64,000 nucleotides of DNA from Asterias rubens (Eukaryota > Echinodermata > Asteroidea > Forcipulatida > Asteriidae). A model generated the notes under the pieces. That model worked only from the letters and a program-made list of their open reading frames with translations, was not told the origin of the DNA and did no database searches. Within the stretch, counting starts at the first letter, position 1. Every line of letters begins with the position of its first letter. The DNA is taken from positions 8,530,866 through 8,594,865 of the forward strand of contig NC_047080.1 of assembly GCF_902459465.1 (NCBI RefSeq), given 5' to 3'. This document shows, piece by piece, positions 12,601 through 22,261 of this stretch. Both the position numbers and the translations under genes were made by a program.

Positions 12601-15600
12601 TGAATCACACCCCCCCCTAATTTGGTACATTCTTACAGGCAGGGACTCTAAAAGGGTTTTGGTACTTTTTGAAGGACACAAAACACAATGTCCACAGATC
12701 GACATTAAATTTACATGGTTTGAAGATAATGATGGTAGAAAGCTTCCCTTAAAATATTACTGGATTTGATACTGTAGGTTTTGAGAAATGAATGAAAAAA
12801 TGTCAAAACAAAAAATTTTGTCTCGGGAGACGAAAATTATTTTAGCATCTAGCCTACAACCTATTTACCAGTACTGGTATTTACGCGACTCTCGTGAAAT
12901 CATCGCTCCATTTAATAAGAGTATGGTCTATAATAGATGGAAATTTGCATCGGGAAATGGAATTGCAAAGGTTATGGGTTCGAATCCCGCCCGAGTAATA
13001 TGCCTGTGATTTTGTTTTCACAGAGCGGCTTGGGAAAGTACTGAGTATACAGTGCTAATTATTACACACATAAGTGTATGGGTAAAACCAAAATTAATAT
13101 AAACCAAAATGAACAACACACATCGTTGTGCATGGAAAAAACCAAAACTAATAATGGGTGAAACCGAAATACCGTCTTTGTCACAACATTGTGATATTTT
13201 CGAAACTATCACTGCCTTGACGATGTGACAATATAACCGCGATATCAATATTCAGGTACTTTTCAGTTAAATACTTGTTTCTTGAATGTTTCAAGTGAAC
13301 TTTAAATGTTGTTCCCCCATCTTGGAACATCAGAAGCAGAGATTATTTTGTCTCTAAGATCAGTCTGGGGACAGGTAATTTCTTAAAGCCTCCTGGATTA
13401 CCATAATAAACCACTCCCACCATGTGCAGTGAAGTGACTCAGTGGTTTTTGTTTTTGTTTTTGTCTTTTATTTCAGTAACGGCACCTGCCAGTGCAAGCC
13501 AGGGGTTGGAGGGACAGTATGTGACATGTGCTTGACTGGGTATTATGGGATGTCAGTGAATGGGTGTCAGCCTTGCCAGTATCAGGAGACAGTTACTAAG
13601 TGCCTACGTACCTCCAAAAGTAAGAACACCCCCCACTGTTTAGTAAAGTGTGCGCGAGTTGGTCTCTGAAAAGCATTTTTAAACCGTTTGTTATAAAATG
13701 CATACGGTTGGAAAGATGTTTTAAAAGTAAAATACAATGATCCGTACAAATAATGCCTCGAAATTGCACCATTTTCATTATTCGTCGTGAACAAACACGG
13801 CCCGCCATTATGTGGAGTCAAATTTTTTACTCCACAAAAACGGCCGACCGTGTTAGTTTGAAAAATTAAAGGAAAACCACGCAAATTCGAGGCTCCTTTG
13901 TGTGGATCATTATATTCTACTTTTAAAACATCTCTCTAACCATGCATTTCATAACAAATGGTTTCAAACACTTTTCATAGACCAACTCGCCCGATCCAAG
14001 GCAACGTGTTCCTTTAACATGCATTCAAATTCACACATTATCCCCTAAACCACTCATGCGTGAGCTCACATTACTCTATTTTTCTTATTCAGATGCATTT
14101 AAATAGGCATTCAAAAGAACATTTTTCAGTTGAATTTCTACTAAGTTGAAAAGTTGACCAGCTCTTGCGGCTGTCTTGCAAGAAATTGAACGAGTCTTGC
14201 AGCCTAATGATGATCTTATTTGACCACTGATTGCTTAGCTTAACAGTGAATGCTTATTGATTTTTTTTACACAGAAGTAGATTTAAAAGACGCTTCCATG
14301 TGCCTCAGATGCCTTTCCAACGCTTCCTGGATCACCCAAAGCAGCGAGGTCACGTGTCACACTAATGAGTTCTTAGCACCTAATGGGAGTTGCGTGCTGT
14401 GTGGATGTAGCCTCGATAGCTCACTCGATAAAGCTAATGGGTCTCGCCTCTGTGATCTGATGACAGGGAAGTGTACTGAGTGTCAAGGAAAGGCTTGCTC
14501 AGAAGGAGGTATGGATTGATTTATGCTTACACAATTCTTATTTAGCGCTTTATCACATCCCTAGGGACGTATCAAAGCGCTCAGTATTTGTCCTGCAAGG
14601 TACATGTATATGGAGGTATATTTTGAAGTATGAAACCTTTTCCTATTAAAGCACCATGTAATGGTTTACCTGGTGCTTTGGTGCAATATGCTGCCAACAC
14701 CGTGGCGAACCCCTACTCTTTTCGATAAGGTTCTTTTACGTGCGTTGACAGCACACGAGACCGACGGCTTTTCGTCACATCCGAAGGACGGAGCTATGGT
14801 TAAGTGTCTTGCTTAAGGACACAAGTGTCACAACTGGGACTCGAACCAACACTCTTCTGAACAGAAACACCAGAGTTTAAATTTGGTGCTCTTAACCGCT
14901 CGGCCATGACACTTGCACAAAAGCGTAACCCTTTCCTTACCATAGACGATTTATCAGTCGACTGCACTCGTATTGTTCCTTACCATAGGTGACTTTAGTT
15001 GACTGCACTCATGCATCCTCTTCCTTACCATAGACCACTTTCGACTGCAGTCATACCCCTTCTTCCTTTAACCCAAACGTTGTTGATTTTAAACTCCTTG
15101 CTTGCCTACTTGTTCAAGTCAAGTGTCAGCACGATGGTCCTCCATGCCTTTTTGTCTCCCATGGCAAATTTGAAATATGTTAATTCCAGTGCCAAAGTGT
15201 CTTTGTGCCTAGACTTATACAAGTCTTTTCAACTACAAGTCTTTTTGTTTTTTTGGTGATATTTTTAATAAACCTTATTGAATGAAACCTGAATGAATGA
15301 ATGTAGGTTAGTGCAGGTCTTCCAAGTTTTCTTCTTGTTCAGAGAACTTCACATGAATATGTTTGGACCTGGATAAATTTGGTATGCCTGGCCTAGTGAT
15401 AAAGCAATTTTTTTTTTTTTTGGCAGGACTAAAGTCCTCAATCATATGCAATCCTCAAACTTCATGAAGAGGATATTGGAAGGTTTGGGCTTTTATGTAA
15501 TAGACTTTGACTAGCAACCGCACAAAAAATTCACCACAATCAAACGTTTGAAATTGTGATTATTGCATTTGATATTTATTTTGTCCAGGTAGAAATAAGT

Positions 15601-16315
15601 TTCCTTCTTAAAGGGAAGGTACAGGTTTGGTAATTACTCAAAACAAATATTAACTTAAAAACTTACTTGCTAACGAGCATTGGAGAGCTGTTGATAGTAT
15701 AAAACATTGTCAGAAACGGCTCCCTCTGAACTAGCATAGAATTTGAAATAGAGGTAATTTCTCACTAAAATAATAAAAGACTTCTAGATTCCTATCTGAA
15801 AGCACACACATTCGTCCAACAAGGGTGTTTTTTCTTTCATCATTTTCTCCCAACTCCGACGACCAATTGAGCTCAAATTTTTATATGTTGAGATACACCA
15901 AGTGAGAACACTGGTCTTTGACAATTACAAATAGTGTACCTTCCCTTTAGACAAACATCTATATCATTTTCCCTTGGTAGGTGAGTCTTTCAACTATGAG
16001 CCTTACATCATAGCAGGCGCCATAATTGCCGGCATCACCTTTGTCGTCTTGTCCATCCTCCTTGCCGTTTACTGTTGTAGACGCTGCCGAAATAAATCTC
16101 GCCGGACGCCACTCCCACTCTGGACGATCGAGCTACGACGTGATGAAGACGCGGAAAACCACATTGGAGATGACAGCGGCGTCATCATCCAGGACCAAGC
16201 CTTCAGTGATATCGACGTGATGTATCTTGACGACTCGTACCTGATGGAATCCTCGGATTATTTCACGGAATCGACGGACAGTCTCAACAGAACAGGGTAC
16301 CACACGCTCAGCTAA
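969..16315 (+). CDS. MEGF9-like laminin-EGF type I membrane protein (5 coding exons)
   Basis: Coding exons are 969-1092, 2852-3047, 13477-13619, 14275-14508 and 15981-16315. The total is 1032 nt, giving 343 aa. All junctions are GT-AG and the phases (1, 2, 1, 1) join without a shift. Residues 1-24 form a signal peptide. Residues 43-105 plus exon 3 give two laminin-type EGF modules with regular cysteines; the second is split by intron 2. Exon 4 adds a cysteine-rich, N-glycosylatable stretch. Residues 242-264 form a transmembrane helix, followed by a CCRRCR stop-transfer sequence and an acidic 78-residue tail rich in D, S and Y. Order and size resemble vertebrate MEGF9, without its mucin-like N-terminus and with fewer EGF modules. 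It is probably a cell-surface protein; its ligand is unknown. An in-frame upstream extension exists, but the ATG at 969 gives the signal peptide. A relative of MEGF9 with different domain numbers is possible. Confidence 0.85.
1145..1480 (+). repeat. tRNA-derived SINE (family A) in intron 1
   Basis: A tRNA-like head with A box TGGTAGTCTAGTTGGTAAGA and B box GATTCGAATCCC is followed by a tail shared with other copies here. The tail segment (CATCGGTGTATGGGTAAA...) occurs on both sides of the head, as a direct repeat of about 70 bp at 1145-1220 and 1405-1478. Other copies lie at 3190-3345 (-), 12950-13125, 39130-39265, 40857-41095 (-) and 44450-44630. The acceptor stem does not pair, so this is not a functional tRNA. 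Confidence 0.7.
2852..3047 (+). CDS. Exon 2 of MEGF9-like gene: laminin-EGF module 1 and start of module 2
   Basis: The acceptor is a pyrimidine tract ending TTCAG. The exon carries a full eight-cysteine laminin-EGF pattern (CLCNPTGS ... [12 protein letters not shown] ... CVEC) and the opening [14 protein letters not shown] of the next module. The donor is ACAG|GTGATT, phase 2. Confidence 0.9.
3190..3345 (-). repeat. SINE family A, diverged copy
   Basis: The reverse complement shows the B box region (GGGATTTGAACCC) and the ACTTTCCCGAGT tail motif of the family, with more substitutions than the copy at 1145-1480. Confidence 0.55.
3440..3770 (+). repeat. Dispersed repeat with tRNA-like end (three copies here)
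   Basis: The segment from AAACTCCCACGAGGGGATATAA to the GCGAACCCACAACC motif recurs at 8455-8765 (+) and inverted at 59190-59410. The 3' part looks like a degenerate tRNA B box, suggesting a SINE. Confidence 0.5.
3771..5250. other. Intron 2 stretch with no recognised feature
   Basis: About 1.5 kb of AT-rich DNA with no coding signature, no clear inverted repeat and no copy elsewhere in the window that I could see. Confidence 0.3.
5251..5477. repeat. MITE family H (GTCGAC-type inverted-repeat element)
   Basis: The left end GGGTGCGTTTGATTAGC and right end GCACCC are inverted, with an internal GGCTCACCCCGGTCAGCCCC region. Copies lie at 22831-23067 and 42849-43222. It is GC-rich against an AT-rich background. 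Confidence 0.6.
5541..5735 (+). repeat. tRNA-derived SINE (family B)
   Basis: The head GTGTCATGGCTGAGCG (A box) and GGTTCGAATCCCGGTCGTG (B box) precede the ACACTTGTGTC...CAAGACACTTAACC body. Further copies lie at 14530-14916 (-), 17585-17911 (-), 23080-23425 (-), 23443-23735 (+), 36895-37190 (+) and 56228-56940 (-). Confidence 0.7.
5752..5926 (-). repeat. Family G inverted-repeat element (AGGCCTGATACTTCAC type)
   Basis: The segment carries GGGCACCAAGGCATTTTC and a terminal GTGAAGTATCAGGCCTG. Related segments are at 8817-8972, 16430-16700, 20130-20235, 20640-20760, 60000-60320 and 60410-60620. It is non-coding and compositionally biased. Confidence 0.5.
5927..6846. other. Intron 2 stretch with homopolymers only
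   Basis: No gene or dispersed repeat is recognised. There is a C run near 6376-6388 and an A run of about 27 at 6600-6626. Confidence 0.35.
6847..7087. repeat. MITE family D (TTAA-type hairpin), internally deleted
   Basis: The left end AAAGGAACGCG...GTTGGTCTAT and right end ACTCGACCTATCCAAGGCAA are the inverted ends of a hairpin family whose fuller copies are at 13651-14017, 18240-18589, 56491-56840 and 57404-57714. The middle palindrome is missing here. Confidence 0.6.
7088..8250. other. Intron 2 stretch with no recognised feature
   Basis: AT-rich DNA with a C run near 7310-7322. No conserved open frame or inverted repeat was found. Confidence 0.3.
8255..8360 (+). repeat. SINE family C, body fragment
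   Basis: Segments such as GTTTTCAGTTCCTACTAC and GGGGTTTTCCC match the body of the full copy at 21680-21935. The tRNA-like head is missing. Another body fragment is at 32560-32695. Confidence 0.45.
8455..8765 (+). repeat. Dispersed tRNA-like repeat, copy 2, led by (GTTT)n
   Basis: It begins with a short GTTT microsatellite and then matches 3440-3770 through the GTTCGAACCCACAACC motif. Confidence 0.5.
8771..9173. repeat. MITE family E (GGGCCCAATTTCAT ends) with nested family G element
   Basis: The outer element has inverted ends GGGCCCAACTTGATGGCTC and GAGCCATGAAATTGGGCCC. A second element at 8817-8972, with perfect ends CAGGCCTGGAATTTCA / TGAAATTCCAGGCCTG, lies inside it flanked by ATCGGT at 8811-8816 and 8973-8978. 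Other family E copies are at 17633-17877, 33628-33890 and 61828-62113, with fragments elsewhere. Confidence 0.65.
9672..10200. repeat. MITE family C relative, partial
   Basis: The left 100 bases match family C (AAAGACACTGGACACTATTG). The rest differs and ends near GACTTTAAGTGTCTGG, so this is a chimera or a longer relative. A run of 18 G lies at about 10226-10243, just beyond. Confidence 0.4.
10720..11094. repeat. MITE family F, complete TTAA-flanked copy
   Basis: TTAA at 10720-10723 and 11091-11094 flanks inverted ends AGCCATTGGACCCTTTCGGT and ACCGAAAAGGTCCAATGGCT. Truncated copies are at 19773-20125 and 58349-58690. Confidence 0.75.
11095..12650. mobile_element. Foldback element with long inverted arms and tandem-like core
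   Basis: The arms at about 11095-11318 and 12411-12650 are inverted copies of each other (for example CGAAAGCGTCAGCAAAC at about 12520 against its complement at about 11205). The 1.1-kb core holds diverged units each opening with GGGATC-GTTGGCGC-like sequence, at about 11383, 11550, 11914 and 12139. Inverse motifs (GCGC-CAA-GATCCC) lie between them, and a 46-bp tandem duplication is at 11925-12016. No protein is encoded, so it would be non-autonomous. Confidence 0.7.
11925..12016 (+). repeat. 46-bp tandem duplication carrying perfect DR1 motifs
   Basis: Two adjacent identical 46-bp units begin with TTGGCCCACCAATATAAC. Each contains AGGTCAAAGGTCA (11945-11957 and 11991-12003), a direct repeat of the nuclear-receptor half-site with one-base spacing. 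Confidence 0.85.
12950..13125 (+). repeat. SINE family A copy
   Basis: It shows GGGTTCGAATCCCGCCCGAG (B box) and the GGGAAAGTACTGAGTATACA tail. The A-box half is replaced. Confidence 0.6.
13477..13619 (+). CDS. Exon 3 of MEGF9-like gene: rest of laminin-EGF module 2
   Basis: The acceptor TTTCAG follows a T-rich tract. The first T completes AGT, so [16 protein letters not shown] reads continuously across the junction and restores the module. The donor is AAAA|GTAAGA, phase 1. Confidence 0.88.
13651..14017. repeat. MITE family D hairpin filling intron 3
   Basis: Arms of about 150 bp read from AGTTGGTCTCTGAAAAGCAT to the inverse end GACCAACTCGCCCGATCC. The centre carries the inverted motif ACGGTCGGCC/GGCCGACCGT. 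It starts 31 bases after the exon 3 donor and takes up more than half of the 655-bp intron. Confidence 0.75.
14275..14508 (+). CDS. Exon 4 of MEGF9-like gene: Cys-rich juxtamembrane region
   Basis: The acceptor is TTACACAG and the donor GGAG|GTATGG. The exon encodes 78 residues with 11 cysteines and NxS/T sites. The spacing is only partly laminin-EGF-like. It corresponds in position to the membrane-proximal part of MEGF9. Confidence 0.82.
14530..14916 (-). repeat. SINE family B copy with 3' tail, intron 4
   Basis: The reverse strand shows the tRNA-like head near 14910, the ACACTTGTGTCC body, and a tail with AGCGCTTTGATAC. The AGCGCT tail resembles LINE 3' ends in this window. Confidence 0.65.
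15608..15950. repeat. MITE family C copy before the last MEGF9-like exon
   Basis: Inverted ends AAAGGGAAGGTAC and GTACCTTCCCTTT bound the element. The interior shares GAGAACACTGGTCTTTGACA and the CTCCCAACTCCGACGACC block with the other copies. It ends 30 bases before the acceptor of exon 5. Confidence 0.65.
15981..16315 (+). CDS. Exon 5 of MEGF9-like gene: transmembrane helix and cytoplasmic tail
   Basis: The acceptor is CTTGGTAG. The exon encodes GESFNYEPY, a helix of about 23 residues ending [10 protein letters not shown], and an acidic tail with several Tyr in D/S-rich context. The stop TAA is at 16313-16315. Confidence 0.87.
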
Positions 16316-17560
16316 TACGTCTGTAGTCGGTGATCTCGACTGAGGTTTATTTTATAGGATTCCGCTGGTCGGATACAAAATGTTAGCAGGATCTGAACAA
16401 GGTTTGTTAAATAGAACTACATAGGAGAACTGGCCTGTATGCTTCATTTTTGAAGGGCACCCAGGCATTTTCTCCTTGGTGTAGGGGCACCCTATGAGGA
16501 AATTGTAAATTTCTACTGGGAGCAGTTCAAGGGCATGAAGGCATTGACCAGGGGGCATGGAGGCAATCGCTTTTGTTGCCTCTGTGAAGTATCAGGCCTG
16601 GGAGAAGTTACATACCTTATGCGTATGATGCCTTTTGAGGAAGGCATTGACCAGGGGGCATGGAGGCAATCGCCTTTGTTGCCTCTGTGAAGTATCAAGG
16701 CATACATACGTACTGGGGGAAAAACATGTGGCAAAATCAATCTCCCATGGGAAGGAGGTTGATGATGAGCTCTCTTTCTTTGCTTCATGATGAGAAGAAA
16801 TCTGAATTTCTTGTGTCAGTCTGCTGATGCCACGTACCATCCTCATAAAGGCTTTCAACTATAAATTTGTAAATAACTATAGATCTATGAATATATTTGT
16901 ATGTAATTCATCGGAGGCTGTGCCTAAGGCGTTTATAAATTGCTTCCTACAATCCAAACGGACCAGTTTGTAAAATAGATTGAACTGACATGAAGCTTGT
17001 TTCTCATTTTTAAACGTGTATCAATTCAATTGATTGTCTGAACTATAGCAGAAACATTTGCTTAAGTATAAGCGTTTTTCGCAGGTTAGCAAGAAAATTA
17101 CGCAGAGCGTTCCGCGTTCACCATGGATTTGCATTTGTTACCTCATTCATTTTCATACAGTAATTGCTGGAAGGTTAGCTTGCCTTTTTGTGTGCTTACG
17201 GTAAGCAGCTTTACATGTATGAAATAGAGACTTGCCTAAAAGCAAGTACAGAGATAAGTTGTATTGCCATAAAAAAGATGCAAGTGTAAAAAGAGGTTGA
17301 TCCGTTGCATATTATACCTTTTAACTTGAAATGGTGAAACGCCTTCAATTTAACAAGAAATTATCTTAGTTTTTTTTTTATGCACGTCGCCAGACACACA
17401 AAGCCTGAAGGCCACTTCAAGGTGTGGGCTACAGCTAGTTTTTTCCAGAGGCCATTGCCACCTACTCCTAGGGCTGAAACAGGGTTACCCCTTTTACAGT
17501 CCATACGGATGTAGGCTTGGGTATCATCAGTCCAAAGCCTGGCCGGTAGAGCAGAAAGCA
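16316..17560. other. 3' flank of MEGF9-like gene with family G elements
   Basis: It holds the presumed 3' UTR, family G segments at about 16430-16605 and 16625-16700 that repeat GACCAGGGGGCATGGAGG, and unique AT-rich DNA. No canonical AATAAA stands out close to the stop. Confidence 0.4.
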
Positions 17561-17584
17561 CTACCTGCCCAATTTTATGTAACA

Positions 17585-17911
17585 AGTGTCACGACCGGGA
17601 TTCAAACCCACACTCTGCTGGTCAAACACCAGGGCCCAATTTCATGGCTCTGCACAGAATCGATGCTTACGGAAGCGGGGAGTTCTGTGCTTACGGCAAG
17701 CGTATTTCAAGGGTTAGCGGCGAATTTTGGCTTCTGCGCGTGCGTACTTCACGTTTCTAGGCATTCTACGCTTACAAGGCTAGCGCAGAAATTCGGCGCT
17801 TGCACGTAAGCGAGGAATCGCGATCGTAAGCGCAGAATTCGGCAGTAAGCAGAGCCATAAAATTGGGCCCAGAGCTTGAACCGGTGCATTCAACCACTCG
17901 GCCATGACACG
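17585..17911 (-). repeat. SINE family B interrupted by MITE family E
   Basis: The SINE halves 17585-17632 and 17878-17911 are separated by a complete family E element at about 17633-17877 with GGCCCAATTTCATGGCTCTG ends. Removing the insert restores the SINE sequence ACACCAGAGCTTGA found in other copies. Confidence 0.65.
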
Positions 17912-18239
17912 CCACAATTCTTTTTTTTTTAGGCTGTTCTGTTATTGAATGGTTGTGTGGTCTACCTTATGTAAAGTAACTGTGATATCAAATACCTCTA
18001 TGTACAGTATTGTTTGTTTTTTTATATAAAAAAAGCAGGGCCAAATTTTTCAAAGAGTATGAGTATTTGGATAGCAATTATGCAAATTATCGGTGTGCAG
18101 TTTATATAAAAGAGGATTTTTTTTTCTTCTGAAGATTGAAAACAAAATGTATTGCGTTAGTACATAGTTGATTGTAATGTAGGCCTACACTATTTATTTG
18201 TCATAGTTTATTTGGTTGCTTAAATAGTTTGTATTTTAA

Positions 18240-18589
18240 ACACATTGGATAGGTCGAGTTGGTGTATGAAAAGCGTTTGTAACATTTGTTATAAACTGCA
18301 TATGGGTGGACAGATAGTGTAAAAGTAGAATACAATGATCCACACAAACATGCCTTGAAAGTGCACGGTTTGCCTTTTACCTCGTTGACTAACACGGTCG
18401 GCCATTTATGGAAATGGCCAACTGTGTTAGTTCGCAAAATAAAAGGAAAACCACGCAATTTTGGGGCAAATTTGTGCGGATCATTGTATTCTACTTTTAA
18501 AACCTCTTTCTAACCATATGCATTTCATAACAAACGGTTACAAACGCTTTTTATAAACCAACCTGACCGATCCAAGGCAATGTGTCCCT
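18240..18589. repeat. MITE family D, TTAA-flanked hairpin
   Basis: TTAA at 18236-18239 and 18590-18593 borders ends ACACATTGGAT and CAAGGCAATGTGTCCCT. The interior holds GGTCGGCCATTTATGG and its near complement, so the whole element can fold on itself. Confidence 0.75.
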
Positions 18590-18679
18590 TTAACCGCCTC
18601 TGGCCTAGTTCAGTTTCTGTCTTGATTTTTTTTTAAAGCTGTTATTGGCTTCAAAATGACAGGCAGTGTTTTAATTGGC

Positions 18680-18945
18680 AGCTTGCTCATGAATTTGTAT
18701 GACTTTTTATAAATTTTGATGAGTTTCAGTAATTTTTATGAACTTTCAAGTCATTGTATGATTTCCTGTGAATTTCCATGGATTTTCATGAAATTGTATG
18801 AGTTTCATGAATACTGTATAAATGTTCATGAATTTTTATAAATTTTCATGAATTTTTATGAACTTTTATAAATTTCCATGAATTTTCATGAATGTTCATG
18901 AATTTTTATGAACTTTCATGAATCTCCATGAGTTTCAGATGCGAT
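18680..18945 (+). repeat. Degenerate TTCATGAATTTTTATGAA tandem repeat
   Basis: About 20 imperfect units of 12-14 bp, each containing TCATGAA or TTATGAA. No coding frame is implied. Confidence 0.7.
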
Positions 18946-19054
18946 GTGATTCTAGCTTAACTGACTTTGAATGGCTCTGGCAAAACCCTAAACATTGACA
19001 TATTTCCTCAAGTAAGAGTGTTATCTTGATCATGAATAATACTGGAGGATGAGA

Positions 19055-19090
19055 AATTTTCAGGTGGGGGGGTGGGGGGGGGGGGGGTTA
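19055..19090 (+). repeat. G-rich run
   Basis: GGTGGGGGGGTGGGGG... with runs long enough for a G-quadruplex or for assembly error. Similar homopolymers occur at 10226-10243 (G) and 63771-63785 and 63976-63991 (C). Confidence 0.7.
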
Positions 19091-19194
19091 TTCCCCGGGG
19101 TATGCCTTTCATAGTGTGAAAAGGCCGGCTCATATTCTTTGGGGTCAACTCATGGGAATAGAGTACAGTGTGAACAGGGCTTATTGGTCCCAGG

Positions 19195-19435
19195 GGTCGG
19201 TTTTCTTGATCTGGATAAATGTTCTCAACGCTCTAACTAGAATCAAACGAGAAGAGAAGATGGTGAAGAAATGAAGTTTTAAGATGTGAGAGGAAAACCC
19301 AAGACAACTATTGCAGTGAAAACCCACGCAGTTGAGTAGGGACTAGAAAAAACCAATCCACATAGTGCCCCGGTGGGATTCGACCGGGGTTCGACGTGGA
19401 GGGCAAGGCAAGACACCACTACACCAACCTGACCA
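19195..19435 (-). repeat. SINE family C, tRNA-derived
   Basis: The reverse strand reads GTTGGTGTAGTGG-like A box and GGTCGAATCCCACCGGGG B box, then the body CAGTCCCTACTC. The full direct copy is at 21680-21935. Confidence 0.6.
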
Positions 19436-19772
19436 CCCTGTTTTTAGTTTGTACGCATTATGGCAAATTAGGAGATGTTTGGGGTTTTGCCAGATTTGAA
19501 GGATTCGATCTCCTTCAGCTTATAAGTTCTTGTGTGCTTATTATTGACATTATTTTGCACCAAAAAAACATTATTTTATCACAATATATACACTGAATAA
19601 CCCACTTTGTACAAAGCAATACCACTCTACATGTAATTTTGTGCAATCACTCATATTTATATTTATCCCAATCTCACCGGTTTGATTTTATTTTTGTGTT
19701 AAAATAGTTAAATAATATTATATTAGAGTTTTGTCAAGATGTTTTTATTTTGATGTTCAAACTTAAAGCCAT

Positions 19773-20125
19773 TGGACCCTTTTGGTAAACAGTGTTGTCC
19801 AAGGCCCACACCTCACACTTTGTGTACCACAACTTCTATATCAAATAACAAACCTGTGAAAATTTAGGCTCAATCGGTCATCGGAGTCGGGAGAAAACAA
19901 CGGAAAAACCCACCCTTGTTTCCGCGCATTTCGCCGTGTCATGACATGTGTTTAAAATAAATCTGTTATTCTCGTTAACGAGAATTTCTATTGTTTTACT
20001 GTTTTCTCAAAAAGTAAAGCATTTCATGGAATAATATTTCAAGAGAAGTATTTCACCATTGCCTTCTCTAAACCCTGTAAGTTATTTGTAAATCTGTGAA
20101 CTTTTATTTTTTTTTCTGAACCGAG
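19773..20125. repeat. MITE family F, right end truncated
   Basis: It starts TTAAAGCCATTGGACCC and matches 10720-11094 up to the GTGAACTTTTATTTTT block, where a family G segment takes over. Confidence 0.65.
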
Positions 20126-21679
20126 CCTTTTGTTCTTGAAGGGGCACAGCAATTTTCTTCTGGTATGAGATGAGGAAAATTGGCATTGGAACTTAAGGGC
20201 ACCACAGCAGCAGCACAGGGCACCATGGCAATTGCTGTGGGTGATGTGGTTTATTTTGAGATCTGCTGTTGTAATGAAAGATTGTAGAAATATAACTCTG
20301 AGAATGCCATACCTGATCGCACACCACATGGTGGTGGTGAGCTTTGAAAAATCTCACGAAATAGCTGGCCCCGCACTTGGCATCTCTGCTACAGTCAGGC
20401 CCCGATACTTCGTTCTTGTATCCACCCTTCCTTGGCAAAATAGCGGAAAACTTAAAATTACATTTCAGAGATGAAATGTTTTGCCTTAAAAAAAGAGGCT
20501 GAGATTGGACTTCCAAATTTATTCACATCCACACATAGTATGCTTTTGAAACTTTTTAAATGGGAAAAGAGCCCACAATTTACCAAGAAATGATCTTATA
20601 TGAAAAAAAAAAAAACATTTTAGAGTTTGGATGTTTTGCCATGGAAGGGCCTGTATGGGCAAGTCAGTTTGCCCCTGATGATGAGGGAAATTTTGATTTC
20701 AATGGGCATCAAGGCAATGACCAGGGACAAGGAGGCAGTTCAGGATTGTTGGGATGCTAGGTGGCAGCAGACATAACCAGTTGAATCCATTGTTCTCGGA
20801 AATGTGCGCAGTGCGCCTGGTCAGAAATGCATAAAACACTTGAAATTTACCGAGGTTGGATTTCATAATGAGTTAAGACTAGTCTTATCTCGAGTTCAGA
20901 TGAGTTACTTGTCCTAATTTAGGACTAGCCTTCAGTTTTTTAAAACTCCTAGGACTACACGTAGTCCTAAGTAAGGACCATCTTGTGAAATTCTGGTGAG
21001 TCTGCTGCGAGGGTTTTAAAATATCCCATTGCCATAGTTTCCTCTGTGAAGTATCAGGCCTGAAAGGGCTATATGGTGGATGCTGCGCATGGATCACATG
21101 ACCTGCGTGTATTGCAAAAAGTGTAACACCTGACAAGTTCATGGCAAAATGGCGACTTTCTTTGAGAATTTGCTACAATTTTCTATTGCTCAATCAAGTT
21201 ATATCTGTATAATATGAAAAACTTCAGCAAATTTTTTTCTGGGGGATGCTATTTAATGACATTACACGAAAACAAAGGTGCTTCCCATGAACTTCATTCC
21301 AATCTTACGGACCTCTTTCAATTAAAAAATTCACGTTAAAAGCGATTTTGTATTGCTAAACAAATTAATTGAGAAAACAGTTAACTGTAGCTTTTTGTTC
21401 CTGTGATACAAGTTATAAAAGACAACAGAAGACAAAATATTCTGAAACAAATTAGCTTCATTTTATTTCAAACTATGTATTTACATGTATCAAGATATGG
21501 AAAAGTCGCTCAATTTCACAAATTAATTGAACAGTTCTACAAAATTTCAGATGAAATACAAGTTATAGACCACAAGTCAAAACATGATTTTTTTGGTTTG
21601 CACTGGATAAAAGATAAATAAGTTTTAGTTTGAGAGTCGGACTGAGCCTGAAATGGCGGCTACAGCTACAGCAATGCTA

Positions 21680-21935
21680 TGGCAGTCAGGTTGGTGTAGT
21701 GGTGTCGTGCCTCGCCTTCCACCTTTGGGTCCCCGGTTCGAATCCCACCGAGGGCACTATGTGGATGTGGTTTTCAGTCCCTACTGTACTGCATAGGTTT
21801 TCCAGGGAATAATTCTCTGGGGTTTTCCACCCACATCTAAAGCTAAAGTTTTTTCACCATTTTCTCTTTTTCGTTTGGCTCTAATTAGAGCGTTGAGATT
21901 ATCCAGATCCAGCCCGACTAGAATTCATCATGCAT
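21680..21935 (+). repeat. SINE family C, fullest copy
   Basis: A box GGTTGGTGTAGTGGTGTCG, B box GGTTCGAATCCCACCG, then body with TTTTCCAGGGAATAATTCTC and a tail GCTCTAATTAGAGCGTTGAG. The head resembles tRNA but its stems are not intact. Confidence 0.65.
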
Positions 21936-22261
21936 TGAAGTATAGTACATCATGAGTAACACCCTTAGAGATAGTTGTAGCCAAAGCTGTAAACACCAAT
22001 TCAGAATACAGCCAAACGCGTATATCAATGAAGCACGCAGCACGCAACATTCCTGGTTAGATTTCTACGGCACATGCACGCACACACCCATGCACAGGCG
22101 CACAGATGCCATCTTGTAGGGCAGATATTTGAACGGTGATGTCATATTCAATACGGTCTATTTGCATTAGAGGTCAACCCTGAAACTTTAAGGGTGGCAG
22201 AAGTTGTGATGTAAGACGATAAGCCTATCACATTAAACAGAAGAAAAACCATTTTCTGATT

